Shown: positions 7,229-17,363, counted from the stretch's first letter. The stretch: DNA of 64,000 nucleotides from Chitinophagaceae bacterium (GCA_003168265.1 PMSV01000002.1:62001-126000); one strand, 5' to 3'. The notes: generated by a model not told the origin, from the sequence alone. Numbers and translations: made by a program.

Positions 7229-9853
7229 ATGATGACCAGTTCAGAGATAAGAGTCAGATTTTTAGAATTCTTTGAATCCAAAGGCCATACTATATTGCCT
7301 TCGGCACCAATCGTCATTAAAAATGACCCCTCCCTGCTTTTCACCAATGCGGGCATGAACCAATTTAAAGACTATTTTCTTGGCAATAAGAAATCGCCTT
7401 ATCCACGGGTGGCCGATACCCAAAAATGCCTTCGCGTTAGTGGTAAGCACAATGACCTGGAAGAAGTGGGAGTCGATACCTATCATCATACCATGTTTGA
7501 AATGCTGGGAAACTGGAGTTTTGGGGATTATTTCAAAAAAGAAGCTATTGCCTGGAGTTGGGAATTACTGACTTCGGTATACGGGATTGAAAAAGACCGG
7601 CTCTATGTATCGGTTTTTGAAGGAGACATAGAGGAAAAATTGCCTCGGGACGAGGAAACTCTTGAAGAATGGAAAAAATGGGTTCCTCTTGATCGCATCC
7701 TGATGGGCAGTAAAAAAGACAATTTCTGGGAGATGGGCGACACCGGGCCATGCGGCCCATGTACGGAGATCCATGTGGATTGCAGGACGGATGCTGAAAG
7801 GCTGGCCGCTGATGGAAAAACCCTGGTGAACAATGATCACCCGCAAGTAATAGAGATCTGGAATAATGTATTTATTCAGTTTAACAGGCTGAAAGACGGA
7901 TCCCTTGAACCACTGCCGGCCAAACACGTGGATACAGGGATGGGGCTGGAGCGGCTTGTTAGGGTGCTCCAGCGAAAGAACAGTAATTATGACACCGATC
8001 TATTTACCGGTACTATTGGCGAGACTGAGAAAATCACTTCCAAAAAATATGGCAATACTGACAGCCGGCCCGATATTGCTTTTCGTGTAATAGCGGACCA
8101 TCTTCGTGCGATATCATTTTGTATTGCCGATGGACAGTTGCCATCCAATACCGGTGCAGGATATGTAATTCGCCGGATTTTACGAAGGGCAGTAAGGTAT
8201 TACTATTCTTATCTGGATTTTGAGCAACCTCTTATATTTAAACTGGTACCTTTTCTGGCAAAGCAATTTGAAAAAGTCTTTCCAGAATTGGACAAGCAGA
8301 AGGATTTCGTATCCAAAGTGGTCAGAGAGGAAGAAGAAGCATTTCTGCGTACCCTGGACAAGGGATTAACAAAATTGAACAGTTATATTGACCGGATGGG
8401 TGTAGAGGAAGGGAGAATACCCGGAAAAACTGCCTTCGAACTTTTCGACACCTATGGATTTCCCCTCGATCTGACTGAACTGATCGCCAGAGAAAGAGAG
8501 ATAACCGTAGATGAACAAGGTTTTTTAACGGAAATGAAAATACAAAAAGAAAGATCGAGAGCTGCAACTACTGTCGATACAGAGGATTGGGTCGTCCTTA
8601 TTGAGAACGGACTGACTAAATTTTTAGGTTATGAGAGCCTTGAAACGAAAGCAATGGTGGTCAAATACAGATTGGTTAAGTCAAAGGATAAACAGTTCTA
8701 TCATATAGTGCTGGACAATACACCCTTCTATGCGGAGAGCGGAGGCCAGACAGGAGACCGGGGTGTTTTCGATTTCCCGAAAGAAACAATCAGGGTATTA
8801 GATACAAAAAAGGAAAATGATCTGATCATTCATTTTACCGAAACCCTGCCGGTACAGGTCAATGAGTTTCTGATTGCAAGGGTTGATTCAGAGGAACGGA
8901 AAGCTACGGCCATCCATCATTCCGCAACTCATTTATTGCATGCCGCACTTCGAAAAGTTTTGGGAATCCATGTCCAGCAAAAGGGGTCACTCGTGAATGA
9001 AGACCATCTGCGGTTTGACTTCTCGCATTTTGCTAAAGTAAGTGAAGACGAATTGAACAAAATAGAATCCCTGGTTAATGAAAAAATCAGGGAAAACATT
9101 CCCGTGGTCATACGGCAACTGCCCACTGAAGAAGCATTGAAGCTCGGGGCGATGGCCCTGTTTGGAGAAAAATACGGGGAAGTGGTCAGGGTAGTTACCA
9201 TTGATCCGCAATTTTCCATCGAGCTATGCGGAGGCACTCATGTCGGAAACACCGGAGAGCTGGGTTATTTCAAGATTCTTTCTGAAACAGCAGTTGCAGC
9301 CGGCGTTAGAAGGATCGAAGCGGTCAGCGGCCTCGCAGCGGAAAATTTTGTAAATGAACAATTCGCTGAAATCCGAATTTTGCGTGATCTTTTTAAAAAT
9401 CCAAAAGATATCCGCAAATCAATTGAAAACCTGCAACTGGAAAACGACGAATTGAAAAAACATATCGAACATCTCGAAGCCAGGCAACTGGTTACCTTGC
9501 GTAATGAACTTCTGCAAAAAGACGAAATTATCAACCAGGTCAACTTCATCGGAAGCCTGGTAGAACTGCCCCATCCCGAAGCGCTGAAAAAACTCTGTTT
9601 TGATCTGCGCAATCATCTCAGGGATTATGTAGTTGTTCTATGTGCAAATATCGACGGCAAACCCTTTGTAGCACTTACCATCGCCGACAATGTAGCCGCC
9701 GCAATGAATCTGGATGCCGGAAGGATCATAAAGGAGCAGGTAGCGCCACTTATCAAAGGTGGAGGCGGGGGACAGAAGACCTTGGCAACTGCCGGCGGGC
9801 AGGACGCCTCCCGTCTGCATGAGGTGATCGAAAAGGTTAGATCCCTTCTTTGA
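7229..9853 (+). CDS. alaS: alanine--tRNA ligase
   Basis: Full-length AlaRS (874 residues) that charges tRNA-Ala and edits mischarged Ser/Gly. Catalytic domain: motif 1 region near LLFTNAGMNQFKDYFLG, GDTGPCGPCTEIH and the GMGLERLVRVLQ motif. Editing-domain metal motif HHSATHLLHAALR, then CGGTHVGNTGELG; C-terminal coiled-coil and C-Ala domain ending GGGGGQKTLATAGG. Two consecutive ATGs (7229 and 7232) could serve as start. No frameshifts or missing motifs. Transcribed away from the M23 peptidase from a shared intergenic region. Confidence 0.97.
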   Translation: MMTSSEIRVRFLEFFESKGHTILPSAPIVIKNDPSLLFTNAGMNQFKDYFLGNKKSPYPRVADTQKCLRVSGKHNDLEEVGVDTYHHTMFEMLGNWSFGDYFKKEAIAWSWELLTSVYGIEKDRLYVSVFEGDIEEKLPRDEETLEEWKKWVPLDRILMGSKKDNFWEMGDTGPCGPCTEIHVDCRTDAERLAADGKTLVNNDHPQVIEIWNNVFIQFNRLKDGSLEPLPAKHVDTGMGLERLVRVLQRKNSNYDTDLFTGTIGETEKITSKKYGNTDSRPDIAFRVIADHLRAISFCIADGQLPSNTGAGYVIRRILRRAVRYYYSYLDFEQPLIFKLVPFLAKQFEKVFPELDKQKDFVSKVVREEEEAFLRTLDKGLTKLNSYIDRMGVEEGRIPGKTAFELFDTYGFPLDLTELIAREREITVDEQGFLTEMKIQKERSRAATTVDTEDWVVLIENGLTKFLGYESLETKAMVVKYRLVKSKDKQFYHIVLDNTPFYAESGGQTGDRGVFDFPKETIRVLDTKKENDLIIHFTETLPVQVNEFLIARVDSEERKATAIHHSATHLLHAALRKVLGIHVQQKGSLVNEDHLRFDFSHFAKVSEDELNKIESLVNEKIRENIPVVIRQLPTEEALKLGAMALFGEKYGEVVRVVTIDPQFSIELCGGTHVGNTGELGYFKILSETAVAAGVRRIEAVSGLAAENFVNEQFAEIRILRDLFKNPKDIRKSIENLQLENDELKKHIEHLEARQLVTLRNELLQKDEIINQVNFIGSLVELPHPEALKKLCFDLRNHLRDYVVVLCANIDGKPFVALTIADNVAAAMNLDAGRIIKEQVAPLIKGGGGGQKTLATAGGQDASRLHEVIEKVRSLL

Positions 9854-9908
9854 TCAAGGACGCACATCTTTAACATTTCCGAAAGATTTCGTATATCCAA
9901 AAAACCCC

Positions 9909-9916
9909 TATATTTG
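9909..9916 (+). promoter_or_regulatory. -7 box TATATTTG upstream of PDZ protein gene
   Basis: Exact TAnnTTTG match 54 bases before the ATG at 9971. The -33 region (around 9885) is T-rich but without a clean TTG. Confidence 0.45.
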
Positions 9917-9970
9917 ATATACGAAGATTGACGTAGATAAAAGATAACCTATCATCCAAAATCATTTTAC

Positions 9971-10978
9971 ATGAAATTTTACTTAACCGCATTTTTTGCA
10001 TTAGGCTTAAGCTCCGCCCTATTCGCCCAGGAAAATAACCCTGCACCACCGCCACCGCCAACGCCGCCGGTAGCCGGAGTTCCCGAAATTCTTCCCGATC
10101 AGGATCAGATCATTATTAATAAAAGCGGAAAGGATCTGAGGATCACCGTTGAAATCAAAGACGGTAAGGTGTTTATAAATGGGAAGCCTGCCGAAGAATA
10201 CAAAGGAGACGATGTTATCCTCCGAAAAAGCGGCGAGGGGCATGATTATTTTTACTTCAATGGCCTTGATCAAAATTTCACACATGTTTCACCCTTTGCC
10301 TGGAGCGCACCTCACGCAGGCGGGAGTTATTCCAGAGATGGCAATCAGCCATTTCTAGGTGTCGGATCCGTTCTAAATGAGGGAGGGGGTGCCAGGATAA
10401 CAAATATTTCTCCCGGAAGCGGAGCCGAAAAAGCCGGCCTGAAAAAAGACGATATCATCAAAAAGATAAATGATATCGATATCAATGAGCCTTCCGACCT
10501 GACCGATGCGGTTCATAAATTTAAACCCAATGAAAAGATCACGCTTAGCTATACCCGGGATGGTAAGGAACAAAAGGCCGATGCGATACTGGGCCGGCAT
10601 AAAGTGAATCTTTCCTATTCTTATTCGATGCCAAATCTGGACATTCAACCTGGGATCAAGAATTTCAATTTCGATTTCCCTGCTTATATGTATAAGACCC
10701 AGCACCGCCTCGGCATCAAAGCCCAGGATACTGAAGACGATAAGGGTGCCAAAGTGCTGGATGTCGATGAGGATTCCCCCGCTGGCAAGGCAGGTATCCA
10801 GGAAGGAGATATCATCACGCAATTCGATGGCAAACCCGTAACAAATGCCTCTGCACTTGCCGAACTGGCCCGATCAAATAAAGACAAATCCTCTTACAAG
10901 ATCAAATTGGCGAGGAAGGGAACTTCCATGGAAGTTGAAGTAAAGATTCCCAAGGACCTGAAAACCGCAGATCTTTAA
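9971..10978 (+). CDS. secreted protein with two PDZ domains
   Basis: 335 residues. Signal peptide MKFYLTAFFALGLSSALFAQ, then a Pro-rich spacer (NPAPPPPPTPPV). PDZ 1 lies at about 125-210 (FLGVGS...ISPGSGAEKAGLKKDDIIKKINDI) and PDZ 2 at about 245-330 (LGIKAQ...DEDSPAGKAGIQEGDIITQFDG). There is no trypsin-like or other protease domain, so it resembles the PDZ half of HtrA/DegP alone and probably binds exposed C-termini of envelope proteins. Followed by a strong terminator-like hairpin, so it looks monocistronic. Confidence 0.87.
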   Translation: MKFYLTAFFALGLSSALFAQENNPAPPPPPTPPVAGVPEILPDQDQIIINKSGKDLRITVEIKDGKVFINGKPAEEYKGDDVILRKSGEGHDYFYFNGLDQNFTHVSPFAWSAPHAGGSYSRDGNQPFLGVGSVLNEGGGARITNISPGSGAEKAGLKKDDIIKKINDIDINEPSDLTDAVHKFKPNEKITLSYTRDGKEQKADAILGRHKVNLSYSYSMPNLDIQPGIKNFNFDFPAYMYKTQHRLGIKAQDTEDDKGAKVLDVDEDSPAGKAGIQEGDIITQFDGKPVTNASALAELARSNKDKSSYKIKLARKGTSMEVEVKIPKDLKTADL

Positions 10979-11003
10979 TACATTCGTATAAATTCTTACG
11001 AAA

Positions 11004-11033
11004 AGGCTGCTCTCGGGCAGCCTCTTTATTTTC
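11004..11033 (+). terminator. intrinsic terminator after PDZ protein gene
   Basis: Seven-base arms AGGCTGC (11004-11010) and GCAGCCT (11017-11023) around a six-base loop, followed by CTTTATTTT. It lies 26 bases past the stop codon. Confidence 0.7.
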
Positions 11034-11098
11034 AGGCCGGTCAAAAGTTAAACTTTCCTTTCGTCCGTATGGCGACAATATTTTCCATACTAATAAAG

Positions 11099-11106
11099 TA
11101 CTTTTG
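11099..11106 (+). promoter_or_regulatory. -7 box TACTTTTG upstream of gatB
   Basis: TAnnTTTG match 36 bases before the gatB ATG and just after a terminator-like hairpin, so gatB likely starts its own transcript here. Confidence 0.5.
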
Positions 11107-11142
11107 TTGCCCCAGATCCGGCAGGTTCGGCTGACTGAATAG

Positions 11143-12594
11143 ATGTCTGTAAATTATGATGCATATGAAACCGTAGTGGGTTTGGAAGTTCATGCCCAGT
11201 TACTTACCAGGACAAAATTGTTTTGCGGGGATAGCGCTTCTTTTGGGGGCCAGCCAAATACCCATGTCAGTCCGGTCACACTTGGGCATCCCGGTACTTT
11301 GCCCAAACTGAATAAGAAAGCGGTGGCTTATGCGGTCAAAATGGGCCTGGCCTGCCATAGCAAGATCGAAAGACATAATTATTTTGCCAGGAAGAATTAT
11401 TTTTATCCGGATTTGCCGAAAGGCTACCAGATCTCGCAGCACACGACACCCATCTGTAAAGGCGGCCACCTGGGTATCAGGACTTCAGCAGGTAACAAAT
11501 CTATTAGTTTAAACCGGATACATCTCGAAGAAGATGCGGGAAAAAGCCTACATGACCAGGATGAAAATGCTACTTGTGTTGATCTTAACCGCGCCGGGGT
11601 TCCCCTGATCGAGATCGTGACGGAACCCGAACTGAAAAGTAGTGAAGATGCCCATGCTTTTTTGACCGAACTCAGGAAGATCCTCAGATATATTGGTATT
11701 TGCGATGGAAATATGGAAGAGGGCAGCATGCGTTGCGATGCGAATATTTCTATCCGGCATAAAGGGGATTTAAAACTGGGGACCAAGGTGGAGGTAAAAA
11801 ATCTCAATTCGATCCGCAATGTGAAGAGGGCCATCGAATACGAAGCAATTAGGATGATGGAATTGATAGATAAGGGGGAGAGAATACTTCAACAGACCAG
11901 AAGTTTTGATGCAGCGACAGGAACCACTTTTGCACTGCGTTCCAAGGAAGAGGCAAACGATTACAGGTATTTTCCCGATCCGGACCTGCCTCCTTTCCGG
12001 ATTTCTGATGATTTTTTGGAAGAAGTCACACAAAGCCTTCCCGCCCTTCCAAAGGAATTGATAGAGAAATACACCCAGGTCCTGCAATTGCCTGAATATT
12101 CGGCGCGTGTGCTCACAGACGAGAAGGAGACCTCTGATTATTTTGAAGAACTGATCAGACATACAAATGATTATAAATCTGCGGCTAACTGGATGCTTGG
12201 TCCCGTCAAATCTTATCTGAACGAAAATAATTTGACGGCTGACAAATGGGTTCTTTCGCCAGGGAAACTGGCTGGATTGATTCAACTCGTCGGGGAAAAT
12301 AAACTTAGTTTTTCGATAGCAAGTTCCAGGGTATTGCCCGCAATGATCAAAGAACCGGAATCGGACCCATTGGAATTAGCCGGGAAAATGAATATCCTTC
12401 AAAGCTCAGATTCTGATGAATTGCAGAGATGGGTTGAACAGGCGCTGGCATTAATGCCTGAAAAAGTGAAACAATACCAGCAAGGCAAAAAAGGGCTGAT
12501 CGGGCTATTTATGGGAGAAGTGAAAAAATTGAGCGGTGGAAAAGCGGATCCGAGAATCGCTAACCGTTTATTATTAGAGAAACTGGAGGGCTGA
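11143..12594 (+). CDS. gatB: Asp-tRNA(Asn)/Glu-tRNA(Gln) amidotransferase subunit B
   Basis: 483 residues. GatB is the kinase/tRNA-binding subunit of the GatCAB complex, which converts Glu-tRNA(Gln) to Gln-tRNA(Gln) and Asp-tRNA(Asn) to Asn-tRNA(Asn). The signature start YETVVGLEVHAQL is followed by NYFARKNYFYPDLPKGYQISQ, DLNRAGVPLIEIVTEPE and MRCDANISIR. The C-terminal helical YqeY-like tail (PEKVKQYQQGKKGLIGLFMGEV...KADPRIANRLL) is complete. gatA and gatC are not in the window. Family length is normal and the start is unambiguous. Confidence 0.97.
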   Translation: MSVNYDAYETVVGLEVHAQLLTRTKLFCGDSASFGGQPNTHVSPVTLGHPGTLPKLNKKAVAYAVKMGLACHSKIERHNYFARKNYFYPDLPKGYQISQHTTPICKGGHLGIRTSAGNKSISLNRIHLEEDAGKSLHDQDENATCVDLNRAGVPLIEIVTEPELKSSEDAHAFLTELRKILRYIGICDGNMEEGSMRCDANISIRHKGDLKLGTKVEVKNLNSIRNVKRAIEYEAIRMMELIDKGERILQQTRSFDAATGTTFALRSKEEANDYRYFPDPDLPPFRISDDFLEEVTQSLPALPKELIEKYTQVLQLPEYSARVLTDEKETSDYFEELIRHTNDYKSAANWMLGPVKSYLNENNLTADKWVLSPGKLAGLIQLVGENKLSFSIASSRVLPAMIKEPESDPLELAGKMNILQSSDSDELQRWVEQALALMPEKVKQYQQGKKGLIGLFMGEVKKLSGGKADPRIANRLLLEKLEG

Positions 12595-12629
12595 TATAAT
12601 CGTACATTATACAAAATAGAATATATAAT

Positions 12630-13823
12630 ATGAAAAAATTCGGATTGTTGCTTTTGATCTTAGTCGGATTTTTCTCCTGCAAACAGGGTGATACCGGAAA
12701 ATTCCAGGTTTCCGGAAAATACAGAAATGCGGATAAAATATTCACTGCTGGTCAGGGCGCTAAGCTTTCGGGTAAGGTTTTACTCGTTGAGATACCTTTT
12801 GGTAAAGACCAGAATATTCAGGCACTTGATTCAGCGCCTGTGACCGGTGCCAACGCTTCTTTCGAACTGAATGCAAAAGGGAAGAAGGACGGAGTTTACG
12901 AGTTGGTTTTTGGCGATAACATAATGGCCATTCCCTTGATCGACGATGAAAATACCGTTAGCCTGGATATTGATCTGGGCAAACAAGAAGATTTTTTCGA
13001 GGTCAGCGGTTCTCCCGCAACAAATGGAATGAAGGAGTTTATTGCCAATTTCAGTAAAAAGAAAGGAGCCCTAGATAAGATTACGGAGAACATGGATAGC
13101 CTGAGAAAGACAAATGCCCCTGACAGTGTTTTGGCCCTGGTCGCTGCGGAAAAAAGCGATGCGCTGGCGGCGGTAAATAAGTATTCCCTGGATTTTCTAA
13201 AGACAGCAAATGACCCAACCCTTATCGGTTTTATTTTGAACTGGGCTTCACTTGGATTCACACAGCAGCAATTCGAACAGAACCTGTATAATTATCAAAA
13301 AAAATATCCGGACAATGAAGTATTGGCGGATATGAAAAAGAAATATGATCTGCAAAAAGCGCTTGCCCAGCAGGAGACCCAGCAGCAGCAAAGCATGGCT
13401 TCTTCTTGGATTGGAAAACAAGCCCCTGAACTGGATTTGCCGGATGTGACGGGAAAAACGGTTCCCCTTGCTTCCTTTAAGGGAAAATACCTTTTGGTTG
13501 ATTTCTGGGCGAGTTGGTGCGGCCCCTGTCGCGCCGAGAACCCCAATGTGGTCAAGGCCTATGGAGAATTCAAAAACAAGAATTTCGCCATCCTCGGCGT
13601 TTCCCTGGATAAGGATAAACAATCCTGGCAGCAGGCGGTTAAGGAAGACAGGCTGGAATGGGCACAGGTCAGTGATTTAAAAGAATGGAACAGTAAGGCC
13701 GTCGGCATCTATCAGTTTCAAGGCATTCCATTCAATGTTCTTATTGATCCGGATGGGAAGGTCATCAGTCAGGAATTGAGAGGCCCTGCATTGGAAGATA
13801 AGCTAAAGCAGGTTTTGCAATGA
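12630..13823 (+). CDS. TlpA-like thiol-disulfide lipoprotein with N-terminal DUF4369-type domain
   Basis: 397 residues. Lipoprotein signal ending GFFSC, lipidation at Cys17. Residues about 25-130 form a beta-rich region like the DUF4369 domain common in Bacteroidota, then a helical linker with a Gln-rich run near 250. The C-terminal thioredoxin fold has LLVDFWASWCGPCRAENP, with active-site Cys297 and Cys300, and the cis-Pro stretch QGIPFNVLIDP. It would reduce or rearrange disulfides in periplasmic proteins, anchored in a membrane. Only 35 bases follow the gatB stop, so it may be co-transcribed. Confidence 0.93.
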   Translation: MKKFGLLLLILVGFFSCKQGDTGKFQVSGKYRNADKIFTAGQGAKLSGKVLLVEIPFGKDQNIQALDSAPVTGANASFELNAKGKKDGVYELVFGDNIMAIPLIDDENTVSLDIDLGKQEDFFEVSGSPATNGMKEFIANFSKKKGALDKITENMDSLRKTNAPDSVLALVAAEKSDALAAVNKYSLDFLKTANDPTLIGFILNWASLGFTQQQFEQNLYNYQKKYPDNEVLADMKKKYDLQKALAQQETQQQQSMASSWIGKQAPELDLPDVTGKTVPLASFKGKYLLVDFWASWCGPCRAENPNVVKAYGEFKNKNFAILGVSLDKDKQSWQQAVKEDRLEWAQVSDLKEWNSKAVGIYQFQGIPFNVLIDPDGKVISQELRGPALEDKLKQVLQ

Positions 13824-13860
13824 TATTTGGTTCTGCCATTCTTTTCGCTATTTTGCCCTG

Positions 13861-15045
13861 ATGAACAATAGGGAATTATTTTTCCGGCATCTCGCTCAAA
13901 CTTCACCTGCTCCGCTTGGTTTGGAAATAGCAAAGGCGGAAGGAATTTATCTTTTTGATGCCGCCGGAAAAAAATACATGGATCTTATTGGTGGAATCAG
14001 TGTTGCCAATACGGGGCATCGTCATCCGGATGTTGTGCGCGCCATAAAGGAGCAGGCGGACCATTATCTGCATGTACTTGTCTATGGCGAATTCATCCAA
14101 TCTCCACAGGTTCAGTATGCTGCTGCGCTATGCCGAAATCTTCCCGATACGCTTAATTCTGTTTATTTTACCAATTCGGGGGCCGAAGCCATTGAAGGAG
14201 CCATGAAGCTTTCCAAGCGCCTCACCGGCAGAACGGAGATAATAGCTTTTAAGAATTCTTATCACGGGTCTACACAAGGCGCATTGAGTATTATCGGAGA
14301 TGAGTATTGGAGAAATGCATTTCGTCCCTTATTGCCCGGTATCCTTCACTTTGAATATAACCGGATGGAGTCCCTGGATCTTATCGGTGAAAAAACTGCT
14401 TCTGTGATTTTAGAGCCCGTACAAGCAGAGAACGGGGTAAGGTTGCCTGACAAGGAATGGATCCAAGCTCTGCGTGAAAAATGCAGCGAATCAGAAACCT
14501 TATTGGTGCTAGATGAAATACAGACCGGTTTTGGACGTACAGGATCACTGTGGGCTTTTCAGGACTTGGATATTGTGCCGGATATCCTGCTGCTGGGAAA
14601 GGCCTTAGGAGGGGGCATGCCTCTCGGTGCATTCATTTCCCGGCGGCAATGGATGAATGCCTTGACGGAAAATCCTGTTCTGGGTCATATCACTACTTTT
14701 GGGGGGCATCCGGTTTGTTGCGCGGCCGGCCTGGCTTCAATGGAAGCGCTTCTTAATGAATCCCTGGTGAATGAGGTCAGGGCAAAAGAGGCCCTTTTCA
14801 AAAAAATGCTGGTCCATCCGTTAATCCGTTCGGTTCGCTCATCAGGGCTATTGATCGCATTTGAATTTGAAACTGCGCAGCTATGCAAGAGGGTGATCGA
14901 TGATTGTCTTCAAAAAGGGCTCTTAACGGATTTCTTTCTATTTGCCTCCAATTGTATGCGGATTGCACCTCCCTTAACAATCAGTCCGGAAGAGATCAGG
15001 ACCGCCTGTGTGACGATTCTTGAAGTCCTTGCAGCACAGAAATAA
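13861..15045 (+). CDS. class III PLP-dependent aminotransferase (ArgD-like)
   Basis: 394 residues of the acetylornithine/4-aminobutyrate aminotransferase group. Visible motifs: YLFDAAGKKYMDLIGGISVANTGH, FTNSGAEAIEGAMKL (PLP phosphate), YHGSTQGALS, LVLDEIQTGFGRTG and LLGKALGGGMPLGAF with the Schiff-base Lys247. No arginine-pathway neighbours are present, so the substrate cannot be fixed from context; acetylornithine, ornithine or lysine are possible. It converges with glpF, only two bases apart. A TTTTG sits just before the ATG, but the -7 match is one base short. Confidence 0.9.
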   Translation: MNNRELFFRHLAQTSPAPLGLEIAKAEGIYLFDAAGKKYMDLIGGISVANTGHRHPDVVRAIKEQADHYLHVLVYGEFIQSPQVQYAAALCRNLPDTLNSVYFTNSGAEAIEGAMKLSKRLTGRTEIIAFKNSYHGSTQGALSIIGDEYWRNAFRPLLPGILHFEYNRMESLDLIGEKTASVILEPVQAENGVRLPDKEWIQALREKCSESETLLVLDEIQTGFGRTGSLWAFQDLDIVPDILLLGKALGGGMPLGAFISRRQWMNALTENPVLGHITTFGGHPVCCAAGLASMEALLNESLVNEVRAKEALFKKMLVHPLIRSVRSSGLLIAFEFETAQLCKRVIDDCLQKGLLTDFFLFASNCMRIAPPLTISPEEIRTACVTILEVLAAQK

Positions 15046-15047
15046 AT

Positions 15048-15782
15048 TCATTTTAAGAGCAGATAAAAAAAAGCTGCCAGCATGGCTCCAAGTATCGGGC
15101 CAAGCAAGGGAACCCAGGAATATTTCCAATCACTATCTCTTTTTTTACCAATGGGGAGCAGGAAATGCAGTATCCTCGGACCCAGGTCCCTGGCTGGATT
15201 GATGGCATAGCCTGTAGGACCACCGAGTGAAAGCCCGATGGCAAAGACCAGTAAAGCCACAGGCAAGGCGCCGATGGCGCCGAGGCCGATCTTCCCTTCT
15301 TCATGTTGAACCAATATGCTCGGATCGCTCATATATAATACGGCAAATACCAGTATAAATGTACCTGCGGCTTCCGGGATCAAATTTTGTATCGGGTTCC
15401 TGATGGCGGGACCCGTGCTGAAAGTAGCTAGTTTAATGTCGGGATCTTCAGTTTCACGGTAATGGGGTAGGTAAACAATCCAGACCAGGAAAGCCCCTGT
15501 CATGGCCCCAAGGACTTGCGCAATGATATACCCTGCAACCTGCCGCCAGGCAAATTTACCCGCAAGAGCCAGACCGATGGTTACGGCAGGATTCAGATGC
15601 GCACCGCTATAAGGAGTAGCTATAAATACTCCTACATATACAGCCATGGCCCAGCCGAATGTAATGACTATCCATCCGCTTCCATTTCCTTTGGTCTTGT
15701 TAAGGAGTACATTGGCCACAACGCCGTTTCCCAGGGTGATAAGGATTGCAGTTCCGATATATTCCGCCATTAAGGGATTCAT
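15048..15782 (-). CDS. glpF: glycerol uptake facilitator (MIP/aquaporin family)
   Basis: 244-residue membrane channel letting glycerol diffuse across the inner membrane. Both NPA boxes are present, HLNPAVTIGLALAG and INPARDLGPRIL; the Asp after NPAR in the second box is typical of glyceroporins rather than water-only channels. Six hydrophobic helices are evident. ATG 15782 lies 6 bp from the glpD stop, and a second ATG (15770) is also possible. Last gene of a glpK-glpD-glpF minus-strand operon, which supports the glycerol assignment. Confidence 0.95.
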   Translation of the reverse strand: MNPLMAEYIGTAILITLGNGVVANVLLNKTKGNGSGWIVITFGWAMAVYVGVFIATPYSGAHLNPAVTIGLALAGKFAWRQVAGYIIAQVLGAMTGAFLVWIVYLPHYRETEDPDIKLATFSTGPAIRNPIQNLIPEAAGTFILVFAVLYMSDPSILVQHEEGKIGLGAIGALPVALLVFAIGLSLGGPTGYAINPARDLGPRILHFLLPIGKKRDSDWKYSWVPLLGPILGAMLAAFFYLLLK

Positions 15783-15788
15783 ATGCCT

Positions 15789-17363
15789 TTATTTTTCTTT
15801 TGGTAGATAATTGACTGCCAATTTATTAAAAGATTTGATCTGCTTTTCGATCCATTCCTTGTTTTCGCCTTTTTCCCCGGCCATCAGCCTGGCAACCTCC
15901 GGAGCGGCTTCCATCGCTGCTTTCGCATCCAGGAAAAGCGCCCTGCTCCTTCGAGCCAAAAAATCTTCAACGTTCATGCACATTTCTTCCCGGACGGCCC
16001 AGATCACTTCTGCTTTAAGATAGGGCAGGGCTGGATGAATCTTTTCCTTTAACTCAATTTTCTCTGCGGCGATGGAACGCACAAACGGTTCGTCAGTGCC
16101 GTAATAATATAATTCTGCTGAATAGTCCTCTGTGTTCCTTGCTCCGTGGATTTTCAGGCCTGCCGTAATGGAAGCCTTTTCTTCCAAACCAGCCCATTGC
16201 ATAGCTGTATCAATTACATCTTCAGCCATATGCCGGTAGGTTGTCCATTTTCCGCCTGCAATGGTGATCAGGCCCGAATCGGATATAGAAACCACATGAT
16301 CTCTTGCAAGCTCCGCCGTTTTTCTGCTATTGTTTTTTACGAGTGGCCTTAATCCGGCAAAAACGCTTTTGATATCATTTCTGTCGGGTATTTTACTTAA
16401 GTATTTGCCAATCTGATGCAAGATGAAATCAATCTCTTCTTCGAGGGCAACCGGTTCTGCCAAAGAATAGCCATTTTTCTCCTCCATCGGCGTGTCGGTT
16501 GTTCCGATAATGATTTTGTTGTGCCAGGGCACTGCAAATAAGACCCTTCCATCATCGGTATGAGGCACCATGATGGCCATATCCCCCGGCAGGAATTCTT
16601 TGTCGAGTACGATATGAACTCCCTGGCTGGGAGAGATCATTGGCTCAGCCTCCGGATCATCCATCCTGAGCAGGGAATCTGTGAATATCCCGGTAGCATT
16701 GATCACTGCCCGGGACCTGATCGAATATTGCCTGCTGTTCATCAGATCGGTGGCTTCGACTCCAAATATCCTGCCTCCTTCCTTGATCATGCCTGTTACC
16801 TTGCAATAATTCATCAATACTGCGCCCTGATCTACGGCAGTTTGTGCCAAATTGATGGCCAGCCTGGAATCGTCGAATTGGCCATCGTGATACAACACCC
16901 CACCGCGCAACCCTTCCGGATCCAGGGTGGGAGCCATTTTGAGGACTTCTTCACGCGACAACATTTGCGATGGACCCAGGCCCAGTCGCCCACTCATCCA
17001 GTCGTAGACTTTCAGGCCAAAACCATAATAAGGGCCTTCCCACCATTTGTAATTTGGAACTATGAAGGACTGATTTTTTACAAGGTGTGGAGCATTGTTC
17101 TTCAGCAATCCTCTTTCGCGAAGCGCTTCCAGGACCAGTCTAATATTTCCCTGCTGCAGATAGCGCACTCCTCCATGAACGAGTTTGGTGGAACGAGAAG
17201 ATGTGGCTTTTGCAAAATCGAACTGTTCCATCAGCAAGGTCCGGTATCCCCTGGATGCCGCATCCAGTGCTGTTCCCAATCCGCTTGCTCCTCCACCGAT
17301 AATGCAGATATCCCAGTTTCGTGATTCGGATTCAAGTTGGCCGGTCATATCGGTTCGCTTCAT
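15789..17363 (-). CDS. glpD: glycerol-3-phosphate dehydrogenase (FAD-dependent)
   Basis: 524 residues. Oxidises glycerol-3-phosphate to dihydroxyacetone phosphate and passes electrons to quinone at the membrane. The N-terminal FAD motif is CIIGGGASGLGTALDAASRG, then SSRSTKLVHGGVRYL; later come the substrate-site block GTTDTP and SVFAGLRPLV, and the C-terminal helical domain. No quinone-site change can be judged by eye. Lies between glpK and glpF in the same direction with short spacers, completing a glycerol uptake-phosphorylation-oxidation unit. Confidence 0.96.
   Translation of the reverse strand: MKRTDMTGQLESESRNWDICIIGGGASGLGTALDAASRGYRTLLMEQFDFAKATSSRSTKLVHGGVRYLQQGNIRLVLEALRERGLLKNNAPHLVKNQSFIVPNYKWWEGPYYGFGLKVYDWMSGRLGLGPSQMLSREEVLKMAPTLDPEGLRGGVLYHDGQFDDSRLAINLAQTAVDQGAVLMNYCKVTGMIKEGGRIFGVEATDLMNSRQYSIRSRAVINATGIFTDSLLRMDDPEAEPMISPSQGVHIVLDKEFLPGDMAIMVPHTDDGRVLFAVPWHNKIIIGTTDTPMEEKNGYSLAEPVALEEEIDFILHQIGKYLSKIPDRNDIKSVFAGLRPLVKNNSRKTAELARDHVVSISDSGLITIAGGKWTTYRHMAEDVIDTAMQWAGLEEKASITAGLKIHGARNTEDYSAELYYYGTDEPFVRSIAAEKIELKEKIHPALPYLKAEVIWAVREEMCMNVEDFLARRSRALFLDAKAAMEAAPEVARLMAGEKGENKEWIEKQIKSFNKLAVNYLPKEK

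Noticed and set aside
16560-17324. 254-codon open frame antisense to glpD
   Set aside because: Lies wholly inside glpD; composition explained by the complementary strand of a codon-biased gene.
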